NCBI RefSeq assembly: GCF_039541875.1
Contig: NZ_BAABHB010000004.1
Location: 124,001 to 188,000 of the forward strand
Source: Nibrella viscosa
GTDB lineage: Bacteria; Bacteroidota; Bacteroidia; Cytophagales; Spirosomataceae
Direction of reading: 5' to 3'
Length of the DNA stretch: 64,000 nucleotides
Shown here: positions 35,060 to 44,125 of the stretch, piece after piece
Layout: each line of letters opens with the position of its first letter
How positions within the stretch are numbered: the stretch's first letter is position 1
The notes under the pieces: model-generated
Told to the model about the DNA's origin: nothing
Seen by the model: only the letters and a program-made list of their open reading frames with translations
Databases searched by the model: none
Position numbers and translations under genes: made by a program

Positions 35060-36268
35060 TTAGTTGACTCGTTCAAAAATGGTGGCGATTCCCATACCGC
35101 CACCGATGCAGAGAGTGGAGAGGCCGATTTGCTTGTCGGAACGCTCCAGTTCATCGAGCAGAGTGGCGGAGATGATGGCCCCGGTAGCGCCCAGCGGATG
35201 GCCAAGTGCAATGGCTCCGCCGTTGACATTTACCTGGCCGTGGTCAACGCCAAACTTGTCCATAAACAGCAATGGTACCACGGCAAAAGCCTCGTTGACT
35301 TCAAACAGGTCGATGTCGCTGATGCTCATGCCGGCTTTCTTCAGTACCTTTTCGGTAGCCGGCAGCGGCCCCGTCAGCATAATGGTGGGCTCGGAACCGA
35401 CAATGGCAAAGGCTTTGATGCGGGCGCGGGGTTTCAGACCAGCCTTCTCGCCAAACTCACGACTGCCGACCAGCAGCCCGGCGGCTCCGTCGACGATCTG
35501 CGAGGAGTTGCCGGCATGGTGAACGTGGTTAATTTTATCGTACTCGGCGTATTTCAGCAGGGCCAGCGCATCAAGGCCCATCTGCCCCATCATCTCAAAC
35601 GAAGGTTTTAGCTTCGATAAGCTGTCGACGGTGGTGCCGGGGCGTACGCCTTCGTCGCGGTCAAGTATGGTAATGCCTATTTCATCTTTTACCGGCACCA
35701 GCGTGCGACTAAAGCGGTTAGCCTGCTGGGCTTCCGTGGCCCGGCGGTACGATTCGGCCGCGAAGGTATCGGCATCGGTCCGGCTGTAGCCGTATTTAGT
35801 GGCAATCAGGTCGGCGGAGATACCCTGGGGCACAATGTTATGCCGGGCTACAATCTGGGGGTTCATAAACAAGGCCCCACCGTCGGAACCCATCGGCACC
35901 CGCGACATGGATTCGACACCACCCGCCACAACGGCATCGACCTGTCCCGACATTACGTAAGCGGCCGCCATATTGATAGCCTCCAGCCCCGACGAACAGA
36001 ACCGGTTGAGCTGTACGCCCGCTACCGACTCGGCGTAGCCGGCTTCGATAACGGCGGTGCGGGCAATATCGGCCCCCTGTTCGCCGATGGGCGTAACGCA
36101 GCCCATTATTACATCATCAATCAGGTTTGTGTCCAATGTATTGCGGTCGCGGAGCTCGCGCAGCACACTGGTCAGGAGTTGGATGGGCTGTACGTCGTGG
36201 AGGGAGCCGTCGCTTTTACCCCGGCCGCGGGGCGTCCGGACGGCATCGTAAATGAATGCTTCTGCCAT
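35060..36268 (-). CDS. Acetyl-CoA C-acyltransferase (thiolase)
   Basis: 402 residues from the ATG at 36268 (MAEAFIYDAVRTPRGRG, the usual thiolase start). The acyl-carrying Cys is in NRFCSSGLEAINMAAAYV, the His in GGAIALGHPLGATGA, and the second Cys in LCIGGGMGIATIFE. It cleaves 3-ketoacyl-CoA, the last step of beta-oxidation. It is the first gene of the pair with the FadJ-like enzyme four bases downstream, and has its own good promoter about 40 bases upstream of the start. Confidence 0.95.
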   Translation of the reverse strand: MAEAFIYDAVRTPRGRGKSDGSLHDVQPIQLLTSVLRELRDRNTLDTNLIDDVIMGCVTPIGEQGADIARTAVIEAGYAESVAGVQLNRFCSSGLEAINMAAAYVMSGQVDAVVAGGVESMSRVPMGSDGGALFMNPQIVARHNIVPQGISADLIATKYGYSRTDADTFAAESYRRATEAQQANRFSRTLVPVKDEIGITILDRDEGVRPGTTVDSLSKLKPSFEMMGQMGLDALALLKYAEYDKINHVHHAGNSSQIVDGAAGLLVGSREFGEKAGLKPRARIKAFAIVGSEPTIMLTGPLPATEKVLKKAGMSISDIDLFEVNEAFAVVPLLFMDKFGVDHGQVNVNGGAIALGHPLGATGAIISATLLDELERSDKQIGLSTLCIGGGMGIATIFERVN

Positions 36269-36306
36269 ATAATTGTCTGAATTGGTATGCAAGCATACGA
36301 TTTCTG

Positions 36307-36336
36307 CAAAGTTAGGGCAAAAGCAAAACGGCGCAA
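36307..36336 (-). promoter_or_regulatory. Promoter of the beta-oxidation operon
   Basis: On the minus strand TTG, 19 bases, TAACTTTG, followed after about 38 bases by the thiolase ATG. Full match to the Bacteroidota -33/-7 consensus. Confidence 0.7.
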
Positions 36337-36379
36337 GCGAATTGCCTTCAAGAAGGAGATAATTTACTTTTTTACAGAA

Positions 36380-38320
36380 TTAGTTGGAGCCAACCGGACC
36401 CGTCAGGGCGTCGAGGGCCGAGTAGATGGAGTTGTTGCTGATAAACTCCGGTACCAGCATCTTCAGTGTAGAGACGAGTTCCATATCATCGCCGAGTTGC
36501 ATTTGTTCGCCCAACACCTTCAGCGCGTCTTCCATCAGAGAATGCTGGGGAGCCACCACCCTGGAAATCATGATTTTGGGGTTATACGTCGGTAAGGTGG
36601 CTTCATTGCTGCAAAGTAGTTCTTCGTATAGCTTCTCGCCGGGCCGTAAGCCGGTGACCTTAATTTTTATATCTTCATCGACTGTAAAGCCGGATAAGCG
36701 AATCATCTGCCGGGCCAGATCGGCAATGCGCACCGGCTGCCCCATATCGAAGACAAATACTTCGCCCCCTATACCCATTACGGCCGCTTCGAGTACGAGT
36801 TGGCAGGCTTCCGGAATGGTCATGAAGTACCGGATAATGTCCGGGTGGGTAATGGTAACCGGGCCACCGGCTTCAATCTGCTTTTTAAAAACCTGTACGA
36901 CAGAGCCGTTGGAGCCTAACACATTACCGAACCGGGTGGCGATAAAACTCGTTGGATGGCCACTGGTTGACCGGTTCAGGCTCTGAACGTACATCTCGGC
37001 CAGCCGTTTGGTGGCACCCATCACGTTAGTAGGGTTTACGGCCTTGTCGGTAGAGACCATCACAAATTTTTTCACCCCGCATTCCAGCGCCAGATCAGCC
37101 ATCACCTTGGTGCCGAACACGTTGATTTTGACGGCTTCGTAGGGATGAATCTCCATCAACGGTACATGCTTATACGCAGCCGCGTGGAAGATATAATCCG
37201 GCTTGAAGTTTCTGAAGATATGCTTCATCCGGACTTTGTCGGTCACATCGGCAATCTGCGGGATCAGTTCGGTGTCCTGAAGCGCATAACTCATGGTCTG
37301 GCGCAAATCGAACAACAGATCATGCAGGGCCGATTCAGCCTGATCGATCAGAACGAGCGTACGTGGCTGGTAGCGGATCAACTGCCTCACCAGTTCACTG
37401 CCAATAGAACCCGCTGCCCCGGTGATGAACACAGTCTGACCTTGTATAGACAGACATACGCTTTCATTATCGAGTTGGATAACCGGACGGCCGAGTAGAT
37501 CCTCAATCCTGACGTCGCGGATTTGTTGAGAACTCAATTGGCCCTGAATCCAGTTCTGCATGGAGGGAACAATCTTTACGGTAACCTGATGGGGCAGAAA
37601 CTGCTCCGTGATATCTTTCCGCCGGTCTGTTGGTAACTCATGAATAGCCAGGATGAGTTGAACGGGTACTTTCGGAGATATTTTTTTTACCAGTGATAAG
37701 GCTTCCCGGCGGTTAAAAACCCGAATGCCATGGACAATGCGGTCTGTTTTGCTGGGGTTGTCATCCACGAAGCCAAGAACCTGGTATTTTCGGGCACGAT
37801 CCTGCTGAAGGGCTTCTTTGGTCTGAATGCCCAGCGTGCCGGCACCGTAGATCAATACGGGCATGGCCTCACCAACAACCGCACTTAACATATGGGTGTA
37901 AGCCCATTTCACCGCCAGCCGACTCCCAATCAGCATTACGGTGCTGATAAAGTATTCTATCAATACTATTGAAACAGGCACATACAGGGCCGGATCATGC
38001 AGTATGTGCCGTAATAAGAACGAAACTGTAATAGTAAGGCCACTGCTGATTAGTACCGCTTTGCTGATTAGTGTACTGTCTTCCAGACTGGTATGCCGGA
38101 TGATGCCCGAAAACGAACGAAGCTGGATAAATACCAGTAAACGACAGCTTAACAGCAGGAGCAGGTGGAAAAGATTCCAATGCGACAGATCGATATGAAA
38201 ATTGAACCGAAGTAGCCAGGCGCTACAAAAAGCTACCGTCGTGACGGCGAGATCAACGAGTAAGACCAATAAGCGAGGGGCTAACCGGTTGTCAGCTTTC
38301 GCTATTAAAGTGCTTAACAT
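36380..38320 (-). CDS. WbpM/PglF-like UDP-sugar 4,6-dehydratase (long CapD type)
   Basis: 646 residues. Four membrane helices occupy about residues 18-145, a CoA-binding-like domain with LIYGAGTLGIQTKEAL follows, and the dehydratase domain begins at about 297 with VFITGAAGSIGSELVRQL. The active site VSTDKAVNPTNVMGATKR has Met where short SDR enzymes have Tyr, as in other long members. By family it makes UDP-4-keto-6-deoxy-GlcNAc for surface glycans. It is 17 kb from the polysaccharide cluster and belongs to a composition typical of the core genome, so it may serve a conserved glycan. Confidence 0.93.
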   Translation of the reverse strand: MLSTLIAKADNRLAPRLLVLLVDLAVTTVAFCSAWLLRFNFHIDLSHWNLFHLLLLLSCRLLVFIQLRSFSGIIRHTSLEDSTLISKAVLISSGLTITVSFLLRHILHDPALYVPVSIVLIEYFISTVMLIGSRLAVKWAYTHMLSAVVGEAMPVLIYGAGTLGIQTKEALQQDRARKYQVLGFVDDNPSKTDRIVHGIRVFNRREALSLVKKISPKVPVQLILAIHELPTDRRKDITEQFLPHQVTVKIVPSMQNWIQGQLSSQQIRDVRIEDLLGRPVIQLDNESVCLSIQGQTVFITGAAGSIGSELVRQLIRYQPRTLVLIDQAESALHDLLFDLRQTMSYALQDTELIPQIADVTDKVRMKHIFRNFKPDYIFHAAAYKHVPLMEIHPYEAVKINVFGTKVMADLALECGVKKFVMVSTDKAVNPTNVMGATKRLAEMYVQSLNRSTSGHPTSFIATRFGNVLGSNGSVVQVFKKQIEAGGPVTITHPDIIRYFMTIPEACQLVLEAAVMGIGGEVFVFDMGQPVRIADLARQMIRLSGFTVDEDIKIKVTGLRPGEKLYEELLCSNEATLPTYNPKIMISRVVAPQHSLMEDALKVLGEQMQLGDDMELVSTLKMLVPEFISNNSIYSALDALTGPVGSN

Positions 38321-38391
38321 ACAAGTTCGGTAATTGTCTCGTCAAATTGTCGAGCGCTTTATGTTCAGGTGATAAGTAAATCTAACTACAA

Positions 38392-38421
38392 CAAATATAG
38401 CAGGGCTTTAAAGTCGGACAA
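38392..38421 (-). promoter_or_regulatory. Promoter of the CapD-like gene
   Basis: On the minus strand TTG, 19 bases, TATATTTG, about 70 bases before the start codon. Full match to the Bacteroidota consensus. Confidence 0.7.
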
Positions 38422-38455
38422 GGACTTTGTTAAATAAAAATACTTAATTTATAGA

Positions 38456-39373
38456 TTAAGCTATCTTCATGAGTTGTTCCAGGGCAATTGGTAGTTGTCC
38501 GTATTTATAGCTAAAATCAGTTTCTTCCTGAACTCGCTTGTTGAGAATCAGGCTGCTACCCAGTACCGTAATTGCCAGTTCTCCAAATACAAGTTTGATG
38601 GTGAAGGCTGGAATATTGGGTAAGATCAGCGGCCGGTTCAGCACCTTAGCTATTTGACGTGTCAAGACTTTATTCGTCACTGGTTCCGGGGCAACCGCAT
38701 TGTATACCCCTTCCCAGCGCTCATCAATCATGGCCTGGATAAACATCCGGCAGAGGTCGTCAATGTGTATCCAGGAAACATATTGCTGTCCCGAGCCGAG
38801 AGGGGCACCCGCGCCGAGCCGGATTGGCTGCGCCAGCCTGGGCAGGGCTCCGCCCGCCATGGTCAGCATCACACCCGTTCTTAATTTGACGGTACGAATA
38901 CCGAGTTCGGCAATTTGGTCAACGGAGCGTTCCCAGGCCCGTACCACCTGCGCCATGAAATCAGTACCGGCCGGACTGGTTTCGGTCATCGGCTGGTCGC
39001 CCGAATCAGCACCATAGTAACCAACGGCAGAGGTGGCGATGCAGGCTTTAACCTGGTGTTGACTGGCGCGGAGCGCGTCGGCCAGAAGTTGGGTCGATTG
39101 GGTCCTGCTTTCCAGGATCTCCTGCTTGCGGGCGTCGGTCCAACGCTCATCGGCGATACCGGCACCGGCCAGGTGAATGATATAATCGGCCGTTAAGATA
39201 GCCTGGGGGTCCAGCTCTCCTTTTTTTATATCCCACCGATAGACCCTGACATCAGGTATAGTCTGCGCAGAACGACTCAGGTAAGAAACCTGATAGCCCT
39301 GTTCCTGCAACAGTTGGGTCAGGCGTCGGCCGATAGTGCCGGTACCACCGGTAATCAATACAGTCTGGCTCAT
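38456..39373 (-). CDS. TIGR01777 family epimerase-like oxidoreductase
   Basis: 305 residues. The Rossmann start LITGGTGTIGRRLTQLLQEQ is followed by IIHLAGAGIADERWTDARK and the catalytic-region SAVGYYGADSG, the family hallmark. The C-terminal DUF1731 part has FGELAITVLGSSLILNKRVQEE, with conserved Leu/Arg. Members (YfcH, SULA-like) have no proven substrate; they bind NADP. No operon partner is evident: the next gene upstream is separated by 54 bases. Confidence 0.92.
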   Translation of the reverse strand: MSQTVLITGGTGTIGRRLTQLLQEQGYQVSYLSRSAQTIPDVRVYRWDIKKGELDPQAILTADYIIHLAGAGIADERWTDARKQEILESRTQSTQLLADALRASQHQVKACIATSAVGYYGADSGDQPMTETSPAGTDFMAQVVRAWERSVDQIAELGIRTVKLRTGVMLTMAGGALPRLAQPIRLGAGAPLGSGQQYVSWIHIDDLCRMFIQAMIDERWEGVYNAVAPEPVTNKVLTRQIAKVLNRPLILPNIPAFTIKLVFGELAITVLGSSLILNKRVQEETDFSYKYGQLPIALEQLMKIA

Positions 39374-39427
39374 GATCGGTAACGTAATTTTAAGCGCAAC
39401 CCACTGTTTAGCTCCTTTGTTGTCGGT

Positions 39428-39982
39428 TCAGGTGCTCCAGGACTGGGGAACATTCCAGTGGCGGGCGTAGTAGGCCGCACAGGAGTTGTGTACGCGGGCT
39501 AGCAGCCGGTTTACATCGCTTTCAAACTCAATAAAATAATCCGGGTCCAGCTTCACCAGTTTTTTCAGCAACTGCTCGGTTCGTTTGGCAATGTACTGAG
39601 CGGCTTTGTCGGAACGGCTGGTATACTGGCGCAGCAGATCCATATGGTGATCGTAGAACGTGTTGAGCAGGTACAGGCTCAATTCCACATCGCCGTATTT
39701 GTCCTTTGTAACCTTCACATGCCGGGTAATGTAGCCGCTGGCGGTGCGCATATCCATCATGACCCATCCCGGCGAGTCCTGCTTTAGAGTAGCGGTGCGG
39801 TTGATAAACTGCTTGATGGCCTCGCGCCGTTCGACGGTAGTGGCACTCCCTTCCAGCAGTTCAAACTGGAGCCGTTCGGTCAGCAGTGGATCTTTGGTAA
39901 TAAGCCGCAGCAGCAGCTTGTCTTTTTCGCCGGCCGGCATCCGGACAATGGCTTTTTTTAGTTCTGGGTCGAGTGAGGGCAT
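39428..39982 (-). CDS. Conserved hypothetical helical protein in the RimK operon
   Basis: 184 residues from the ATG at 39982; twelve extra in-frame residues upstream come from a repeat. The chain starts MPSLDPELKKAIVRMP, is mostly alpha-helical and basic, and holds YGDVELSLYLLNTFYDHHM and KKLVKLDPDYFIEFESDVN. There is no signal or membrane helix, so it is cytoplasmic. I do not recognise the family. It follows the RimK-type ligase on the same strand after 58 bases; the position suggests a link to that operon, but that is inference only. Confidence 0.65.
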   Translation of the reverse strand: MPSLDPELKKAIVRMPAGEKDKLLLRLITKDPLLTERLQFELLEGSATTVERREAIKQFINRTATLKQDSPGWVMMDMRTASGYITRHVKVTKDKYGDVELSLYLLNTFYDHHMDLLRQYTSRSDKAAQYIAKRTEQLLKKLVKLDPDYFIEFESDVNRLLARVHNSCAAYYARHWNVPQSWST

Positions 39983-40040
39983 TCTATCTAACTTCAAACT
40001 ACGGATTACAAACGGCACCGGCCGCCCGGTTCAAACTTAA

Positions 40041-40943
40041 TCAAACTCCAACGGTGTCGCCTTCATCAGCCCTGATTTTTTCTTCGATGTAGCTGATGAT
40101 CTGACCGGCAACATCCTGTTTGGTCGCTTTTTCGATGCCTTCCAGACCTGGGGAAGAATTAACTTCCAGCACCAGCGGCCCCCGGTCGGAGCGGAGCATA
40201 TCCACGCCGGCTACTTTCAGACCCAGCGCTTTGGCGGCATTAACGGCGGTTTGGGACTCCTCTTCCGTCAGCAGAATGGCTTTGGCGTTGCCACCCCGGT
40301 GCAGATTCGACCGAAAGTCGCCTTCGACACCCTGCCGCTTCATGGCTCCAACTATGTGCCCACCCACGACAAACGCCCGGATGTCGGCCCCCTGAGCTTC
40401 GGCAATGTATTCCTGGATCAAGACGTGTTTTTTCAGCCCGTAAAAAGCCTCAATGGTTGATTTGGCGGCCTTGGTAGTTTCGGCCAGCACCACGCCGATG
40501 CCCTGGGTACCTTCCAGCAGTTTAATAACGACCGGTGGCCCACCCACCAGGCGGATCAGCCGATCGATTTCGTCGGTATGGTTGGCAAACACCGTTTTTG
40601 GTAAACCCACCCCGGCCCGCGACAGGACCTGCAGGCTGCGCAGCTTGTTCCGCGACCGCATAATGGCCTGTGATTTGGCGGTGGTGAACACTTTCATCAT
40701 CTCAAACTGCCGCACAATAGCGCAGCCGTAATCGGTAACGGATGCACCAATACGCGGCACAATAGCATCGATCTGGTCGAGTACCTCACCCTTATATAAA
40801 ATGGATGGGCTGTCGTTTTCAATAATAACCTGGCAATCCAGATGGTCGATGACCAATGGTTCGTGGCCGTGCTGCTGTACGGCCTCAACCAAACGTCTGG
40901 TTGAGTACAGACCCGGATTGGTCGATAATATAGCAATGCGCAT
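40041..40943 (-). CDS. RimK-type ATP-grasp alpha-L-glutamate ligase
   Basis: 300 residues. The N-terminal part (IAILSTNPGLYSTRRLVEAV) matches RimK; the ATP-grasp domain shows VVIKLLEGTQGIGVVLAE, IQEYIAEAQGADIRAFVVGG and the metal-binding LEVNSSPGLEGIE. RimK adds glutamate residues to ribosomal protein S6 in enteric bacteria; other members ligate to peptides or metabolites. The next gene upstream is a retropepsin-like protease, separated by 27 bases. RimK with such a protease is a recurrent pair, which suggests addition and removal of a peptide tag. The target is unknown here. Confidence 0.93.
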   Translation of the reverse strand: MRIAILSTNPGLYSTRRLVEAVQQHGHEPLVIDHLDCQVIIENDSPSILYKGEVLDQIDAIVPRIGASVTDYGCAIVRQFEMMKVFTTAKSQAIMRSRNKLRSLQVLSRAGVGLPKTVFANHTDEIDRLIRLVGGPPVVIKLLEGTQGIGVVLAETTKAAKSTIEAFYGLKKHVLIQEYIAEAQGADIRAFVVGGHIVGAMKRQGVEGDFRSNLHRGGNAKAILLTEEESQTAVNAAKALGLKVAGVDMLRSDRGPLVLEVNSSPGLEGIEKATKQDVAGQIISYIEEKIRADEGDTVGV

Positions 40944-40970
40944 GACTATGCAGGGAAGTCGATTGAGTGG

Positions 40971-41510
40971 TTAATCGGTTGATTTGTTAATTAGTTGTTC
41001 AGCGCTTTCCGGATGGCTGATCGAACGGAGTTTAGGAAGGGTAAGGCTGTTCTTTCCGGATTGGTATGACAGATTTTTTTGGGATACATCCACGATGAAC
41101 CGGTTGCGGAGCAGTTTACGGCCCAGCAACACGGGGTAGCGCATCCGCTCGCGGTCGGCCAGGGTAAATTCAGCGTTTATGATTCGTCCGAAAATAACAA
41201 TCCGGGTTTTTATGACGTACCGCTTCTCGGCTACGCCAAAGGAGTTACGGATAATCCGCTGGGTAAAGTTATCACTGTAAAATCGTTTTTTTATATCGCC
41301 GGACTGACCTACCACACAAAAACTTAGCCGCTCGTCTGTTTCGGTCCGTTCCAGCCGCACGTCTTTGCAATGCAACGCCGACGTAAACGCGCCGGTATCA
41401 ATCTTTGCCTCCACATTGAACAGTTCCAGATCCGGAAAGTCCAGGATGTCGGTCATGCCGATAATCTGTATCGGCTTCGGTGTACGGCGTTTTCGTTTGC
41501 GGACTTTCAT
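40971..41510 (-). CDS. RimK-associated retropepsin-like aspartic protease (RimK/LysX-type)
   Basis: 179 residues. A basic start precedes the active-site motif in VEAKIDTGAFTSALHCKDV (D-T-G-A), then INAEFTLADRERMRYPVLLGRKLL, which matches the second conserved block of the family. It is annotated in databases as a zinc protease, but the visible motif is that of a retroviral-type aspartic protease with one domain, working as a dimer. Its start codon overlaps the stop of the DNA polymerase delta' gene by four bases, and RimK follows. It is cytoplasmic. Confidence 0.85.
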   Translation of the reverse strand: MKVRKRKRRTPKPIQIIGMTDILDFPDLELFNVEAKIDTGAFTSALHCKDVRLERTETDERLSFCVVGQSGDIKKRFYSDNFTQRIIRNSFGVAEKRYVIKTRIVIFGRIINAEFTLADRERMRYPVLLGRKLLRNRFIVDVSQKNLSYQSGKNSLTLPKLRSISHPESAEQLINKSTD

Positions 41511-42625
41511 GCCCCGGCACGAATCAGACGGCTAATGGTTAATGACAGATCGAGCATGACCATTTTGGCGCGGGCGTTCCGTTCCAGGTGATAGGCCGCC
41601 TGGTTCAGGTCGGCAATAATGTGTTCCAGGTGAGCGGTGGTCAGCACTTTCGAGAAATTTTTCACAAACGTCAGTTCTTCATCGGGCAGGCGAATGAGTT
41701 GCCCGGCTCCTTCTTTCCACAAAAACAGGTCGCGGCACAGGCACAGACTATAGTCGAGCAACCCTTTCTGTTTTTCCTTGTTAAAACCGTCGAACTGGTC
41801 CGCCTGTTTCACCAGACTGACTAAATCCTGCTTGTAGCAGGTGCGCATCCATTCCGAAAACCAGCTATGGCGGTCGTCGGTCTCCACATTAATGAGTTTC
41901 AGCGCTTCGGCCAGGTTACCGTCGGCCAGGTAAGCAAGTCGCCGGGCTTTGGTCTCATCCAGATTCTGGTGCTCCCGTAGGTGCGTGGCCACTTCCGTAT
42001 CAGTAAAAGCCCGTACGGCTATGCGCTGGGTGCGGGAGAGAATAGTAATCAGCAGCTTGTCGGGCTGATTGGTTACTAATAGGAACAAGGTCCGCTCGGG
42101 CGGCTCCTCCAATACTTTCAACAACGCGTTAGCCGAGGCTATGTTGAGCAGTTCGGGCAACCAGATAAGCATGACTTTATAAGCGCCTTCGTACGCTTTC
42201 AGCGACAGCTTTTGCAGGATGTTGCGCGCTTCTTCCACCGAGATATTGCCCTGCTTATTGTCGGCACCGATGTTATCAAGCCAATCGGGCAGTGTCCGGT
42301 AGGGGTTGTCCAGCAACCACTTCCGCCAGTCGGCCAGGTAGGCTTCGCTGGTTTTGCCTTTGCTGGTATTAGCCACGGGGTACACCATGTGCAGGTCGGG
42401 GTGAACCAGCTTCTGGATCTTGATGCAGGACGCACACCGGCCGCAGGCATCATCGGGCCGGCGGTCTTCGCAATTGACGTATGTCGCCAACGCCAGCGCC
42501 AGCGCCAGATTGGCACTGCCCGGCGGTCCGTCGAAGAGCTGCGCGTGCGCCAGATGGTTATTCTGCACCGCCCGCAGCAGCGTCTGCTTCGTATCGGTAT
42601 GGCCTATAATTTCGCTGAAAAGCAT
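41507..42625 (-). CDS. holB: DNA polymerase III subunit delta'
   Basis: 372 residues from the ATG at 42625. The AAA+ fold has a degenerate Walker A (FDGPPGSANLALA lacks the Lys and Thr), as expected for the non-ATPase delta' subunit. The zinc module is CEDRRPDDACGRCASC, a four-Cys set, and AHAQLFDG and SANALLKVLEEPPERT are typical. It is a fixed part of the clamp loader. Its 3' end overlaps the protease gene by four bases (ATGA), so protease and ligase are translated in the same operon as this replication gene. Confidence 0.93.
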   Translation of the reverse strand: MLFSEIIGHTDTKQTLLRAVQNNHLAHAQLFDGPPGSANLALALALATYVNCEDRRPDDACGRCASCIKIQKLVHPDLHMVYPVANTSKGKTSEAYLADWRKWLLDNPYRTLPDWLDNIGADNKQGNISVEEARNILQKLSLKAYEGAYKVMLIWLPELLNIASANALLKVLEEPPERTLFLLVTNQPDKLLITILSRTQRIAVRAFTDTEVATHLREHQNLDETKARRLAYLADGNLAEALKLINVETDDRHSWFSEWMRTCYKQDLVSLVKQADQFDGFNKEKQKGLLDYSLCLCRDLFLWKEGAGQLIRLPDEELTFVKNFSKVLTTAHLEHIIADLNQAAYHLERNARAKMVMLDLSLTISRLIRAGA

Positions 42626-42783
42626 CTGTACAACGGATTTGCATCGCACCGGCATACCGGTCCGTTTAAACTGTCTGAGTAATCAAGTTGTCTGCTGTAC
42701 AACGGATTTGTAATCCGTTTCAGCCGTTAAAGCCAACCGGAAGGTTACTCCTGGCCGGAGAACGGATTGCAAATCCGTTGTAC
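42626..42783. repeat. REPIN-like cluster of inverted 23-mers
   Basis: GTACAACGGATTTGTAATCCGTT (42697-42719) recurs as its reverse complement with one substitution at 42761-42783, 41 bases away, and a part copy, GTACAACGGATTTGCA, lies at 42628-42643. Each full copy holds AACGGATT/AATCCGTT arms over a 3-base loop. The inverted copy lies inside the 3' end of the GlmU-like gene. Confidence 0.8.
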
Positions 42784-43941
42784 TTCCCGCAGTATCGCTT
42801 CATCCTCTGCCGTAAACTCCACATCCCGGCGAAAGAGGGTTTCCCGGACAACCTGAAGCGCTTTCTCTAACCGATAATCGGTATAGCCTTCGGCGGCACC
42901 ACCCCAGGTGAAGGAGGGAATGTGCTTGTCCTGAAAGCCGGCTCCGAATACGTTAACCATAACGCCCACAACCGTGCCCGTATTGAACATGGTGCTGATG
43001 CCCGCTTTGGTGTAGTCACCCATCATTAGTCCGCAGAACAGCAGGCCGGTGTCTTCCAACTGACCGGTAGTGTAGCTATGGAGTTTAACGTTGGTGAAAT
43101 CGTTTTTAAGGTTTGAGTTGTTGGTGTTGGCACCCAGATTACACCATTCGCCGATAACCGAATTGCCCAGGAAGCCATCATGCGCCTTGTTGCTGTAGCC
43201 GAACAGGACGGAGTTGCCCAGTTCGCCCCCCACCTTGCAGTATGGCCCTACGGTGGTGTTATTCCGCATTTTGCCGCCCCAGTTGACGGTGGCGTGGTCG
43301 CAGAGGGCAAACGGACCAATCATCACCGTACCTTCGCTGATGGTGGCGTCGCGGCCGATGTAGATCGGGCCGGCTTCGGCGTTCAGCACGGCCGCCCGGA
43401 TTTTGGCTCCTTCTTCAACAAAAATATTCTCTATACCGTAGCAGCGTGTATGCGGGTCGGTGATGGGTTGCGACTGGCGGTCTTTGGTCAGGTGGGCGAA
43501 GTCGGCCCGGATTTGTTCGCCGTTTTTCAGGTAGATATCCGGCATCTGGCGAATAATCGTCAGTGGTTCCTCATACGTTCCGGCCGTAAACTGGTCCGGC
43601 GCAGGCACCTGCTCCAGCGGCTGATCGGTGCGGACGGCCAGCAGCAGTCCATCGGGCGTGACCAGGCTCTCCTGAGGTTGCAGATAGCTGATGGCCGTCA
43701 CCAGCGCATTGGTGGGGCAAACGGCTCCGTTGATGTATAGGTTATCATCGCCCGGCTGATGGGGGAATTTCGTTTGCAGATAGAGCTCTGTCAGAAACGA
43801 AGCTGAGGTATTCAGTCGGGTAGCCCACTTTTCGGCAATGGTCTGGATGCCGATGCGGATACCGGCTACCGGCCGGGTAAAGGTGAACGGTAGCAGACTG
43901 GTGCGGATCGTGGGCTCGTCGAATAAAATCAGGTTGTACAT
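42745..43941 (-). CDS. GlmU-like sugar nucleotidyltransferase-type protein with left-handed beta helix
   Basis: 398 residues. The N-terminal part (MYNLILFDEPTIRTSLLPFTFTRPV) lacks the GGxGxRM nucleotide motif of GlmU and matches the variant group of Bacteroidota. From about 185 the hexapeptide repeats of a left-handed helix are visible (GPIYIGRDATISEGTVMIGP, VGPYCKVGGELGNSVLFGYSN). Pyrophosphorylase activity is doubtful and the acyl or sugar substrate unknown. The last dozen codons (VQRICNPFSGQE) come from the repeat at 42761-42783, so the native C-terminus has been replaced. Confidence 0.85.
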   Translation of the reverse strand: MYNLILFDEPTIRTSLLPFTFTRPVAGIRIGIQTIAEKWATRLNTSASFLTELYLQTKFPHQPGDDNLYINGAVCPTNALVTAISYLQPQESLVTPDGLLLAVRTDQPLEQVPAPDQFTAGTYEEPLTIIRQMPDIYLKNGEQIRADFAHLTKDRQSQPITDPHTRCYGIENIFVEEGAKIRAAVLNAEAGPIYIGRDATISEGTVMIGPFALCDHATVNWGGKMRNNTTVGPYCKVGGELGNSVLFGYSNKAHDGFLGNSVIGEWCNLGANTNNSNLKNDFTNVKLHSYTTGQLEDTGLLFCGLMMGDYTKAGISTMFNTGTVVGVMVNVFGAGFQDKHIPSFTWGGAAEGYTDYRLEKALQVVRETLFRRDVEFTAEDEAILREVQRICNPFSGQE

Positions 43942-44067
43942 ACGATTCGGAATCGGTCTGCAAATATCTGATTTGATTCGGAGTTTTCGGGTATAAAAGA
44001 ATTGTTAAGACGGGCTGTAGAATAAGATTGCTTTTGGTCTAAGTTACTGACTCTACTGAGTAAAACC

Positions 44068-44105
44068 AAAAAGCCCCCGGCACATCACTGCACCGGGGGC
44101 TTTTT
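44068..44105 (-). terminator. Terminator downstream of the L31 gene
   Basis: AAAAAGCCCCCGG pairs with CCGGGGGCTTTTT across a 12-base loop, 20 bases past the L31 stop on the minus strand. T runs on both strands make it work in either direction. Confidence 0.9.
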
Positions 44106-44125
44106 CGCAGATAAACGCCAATGGC

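Noticed and set aside
42430..42520. Damage to the delta' gene because the Walker A Lys is missing
   Set aside because: Delta' subunits normally lack a working nucleotide site; the zinc module and remaining motifs are intact.
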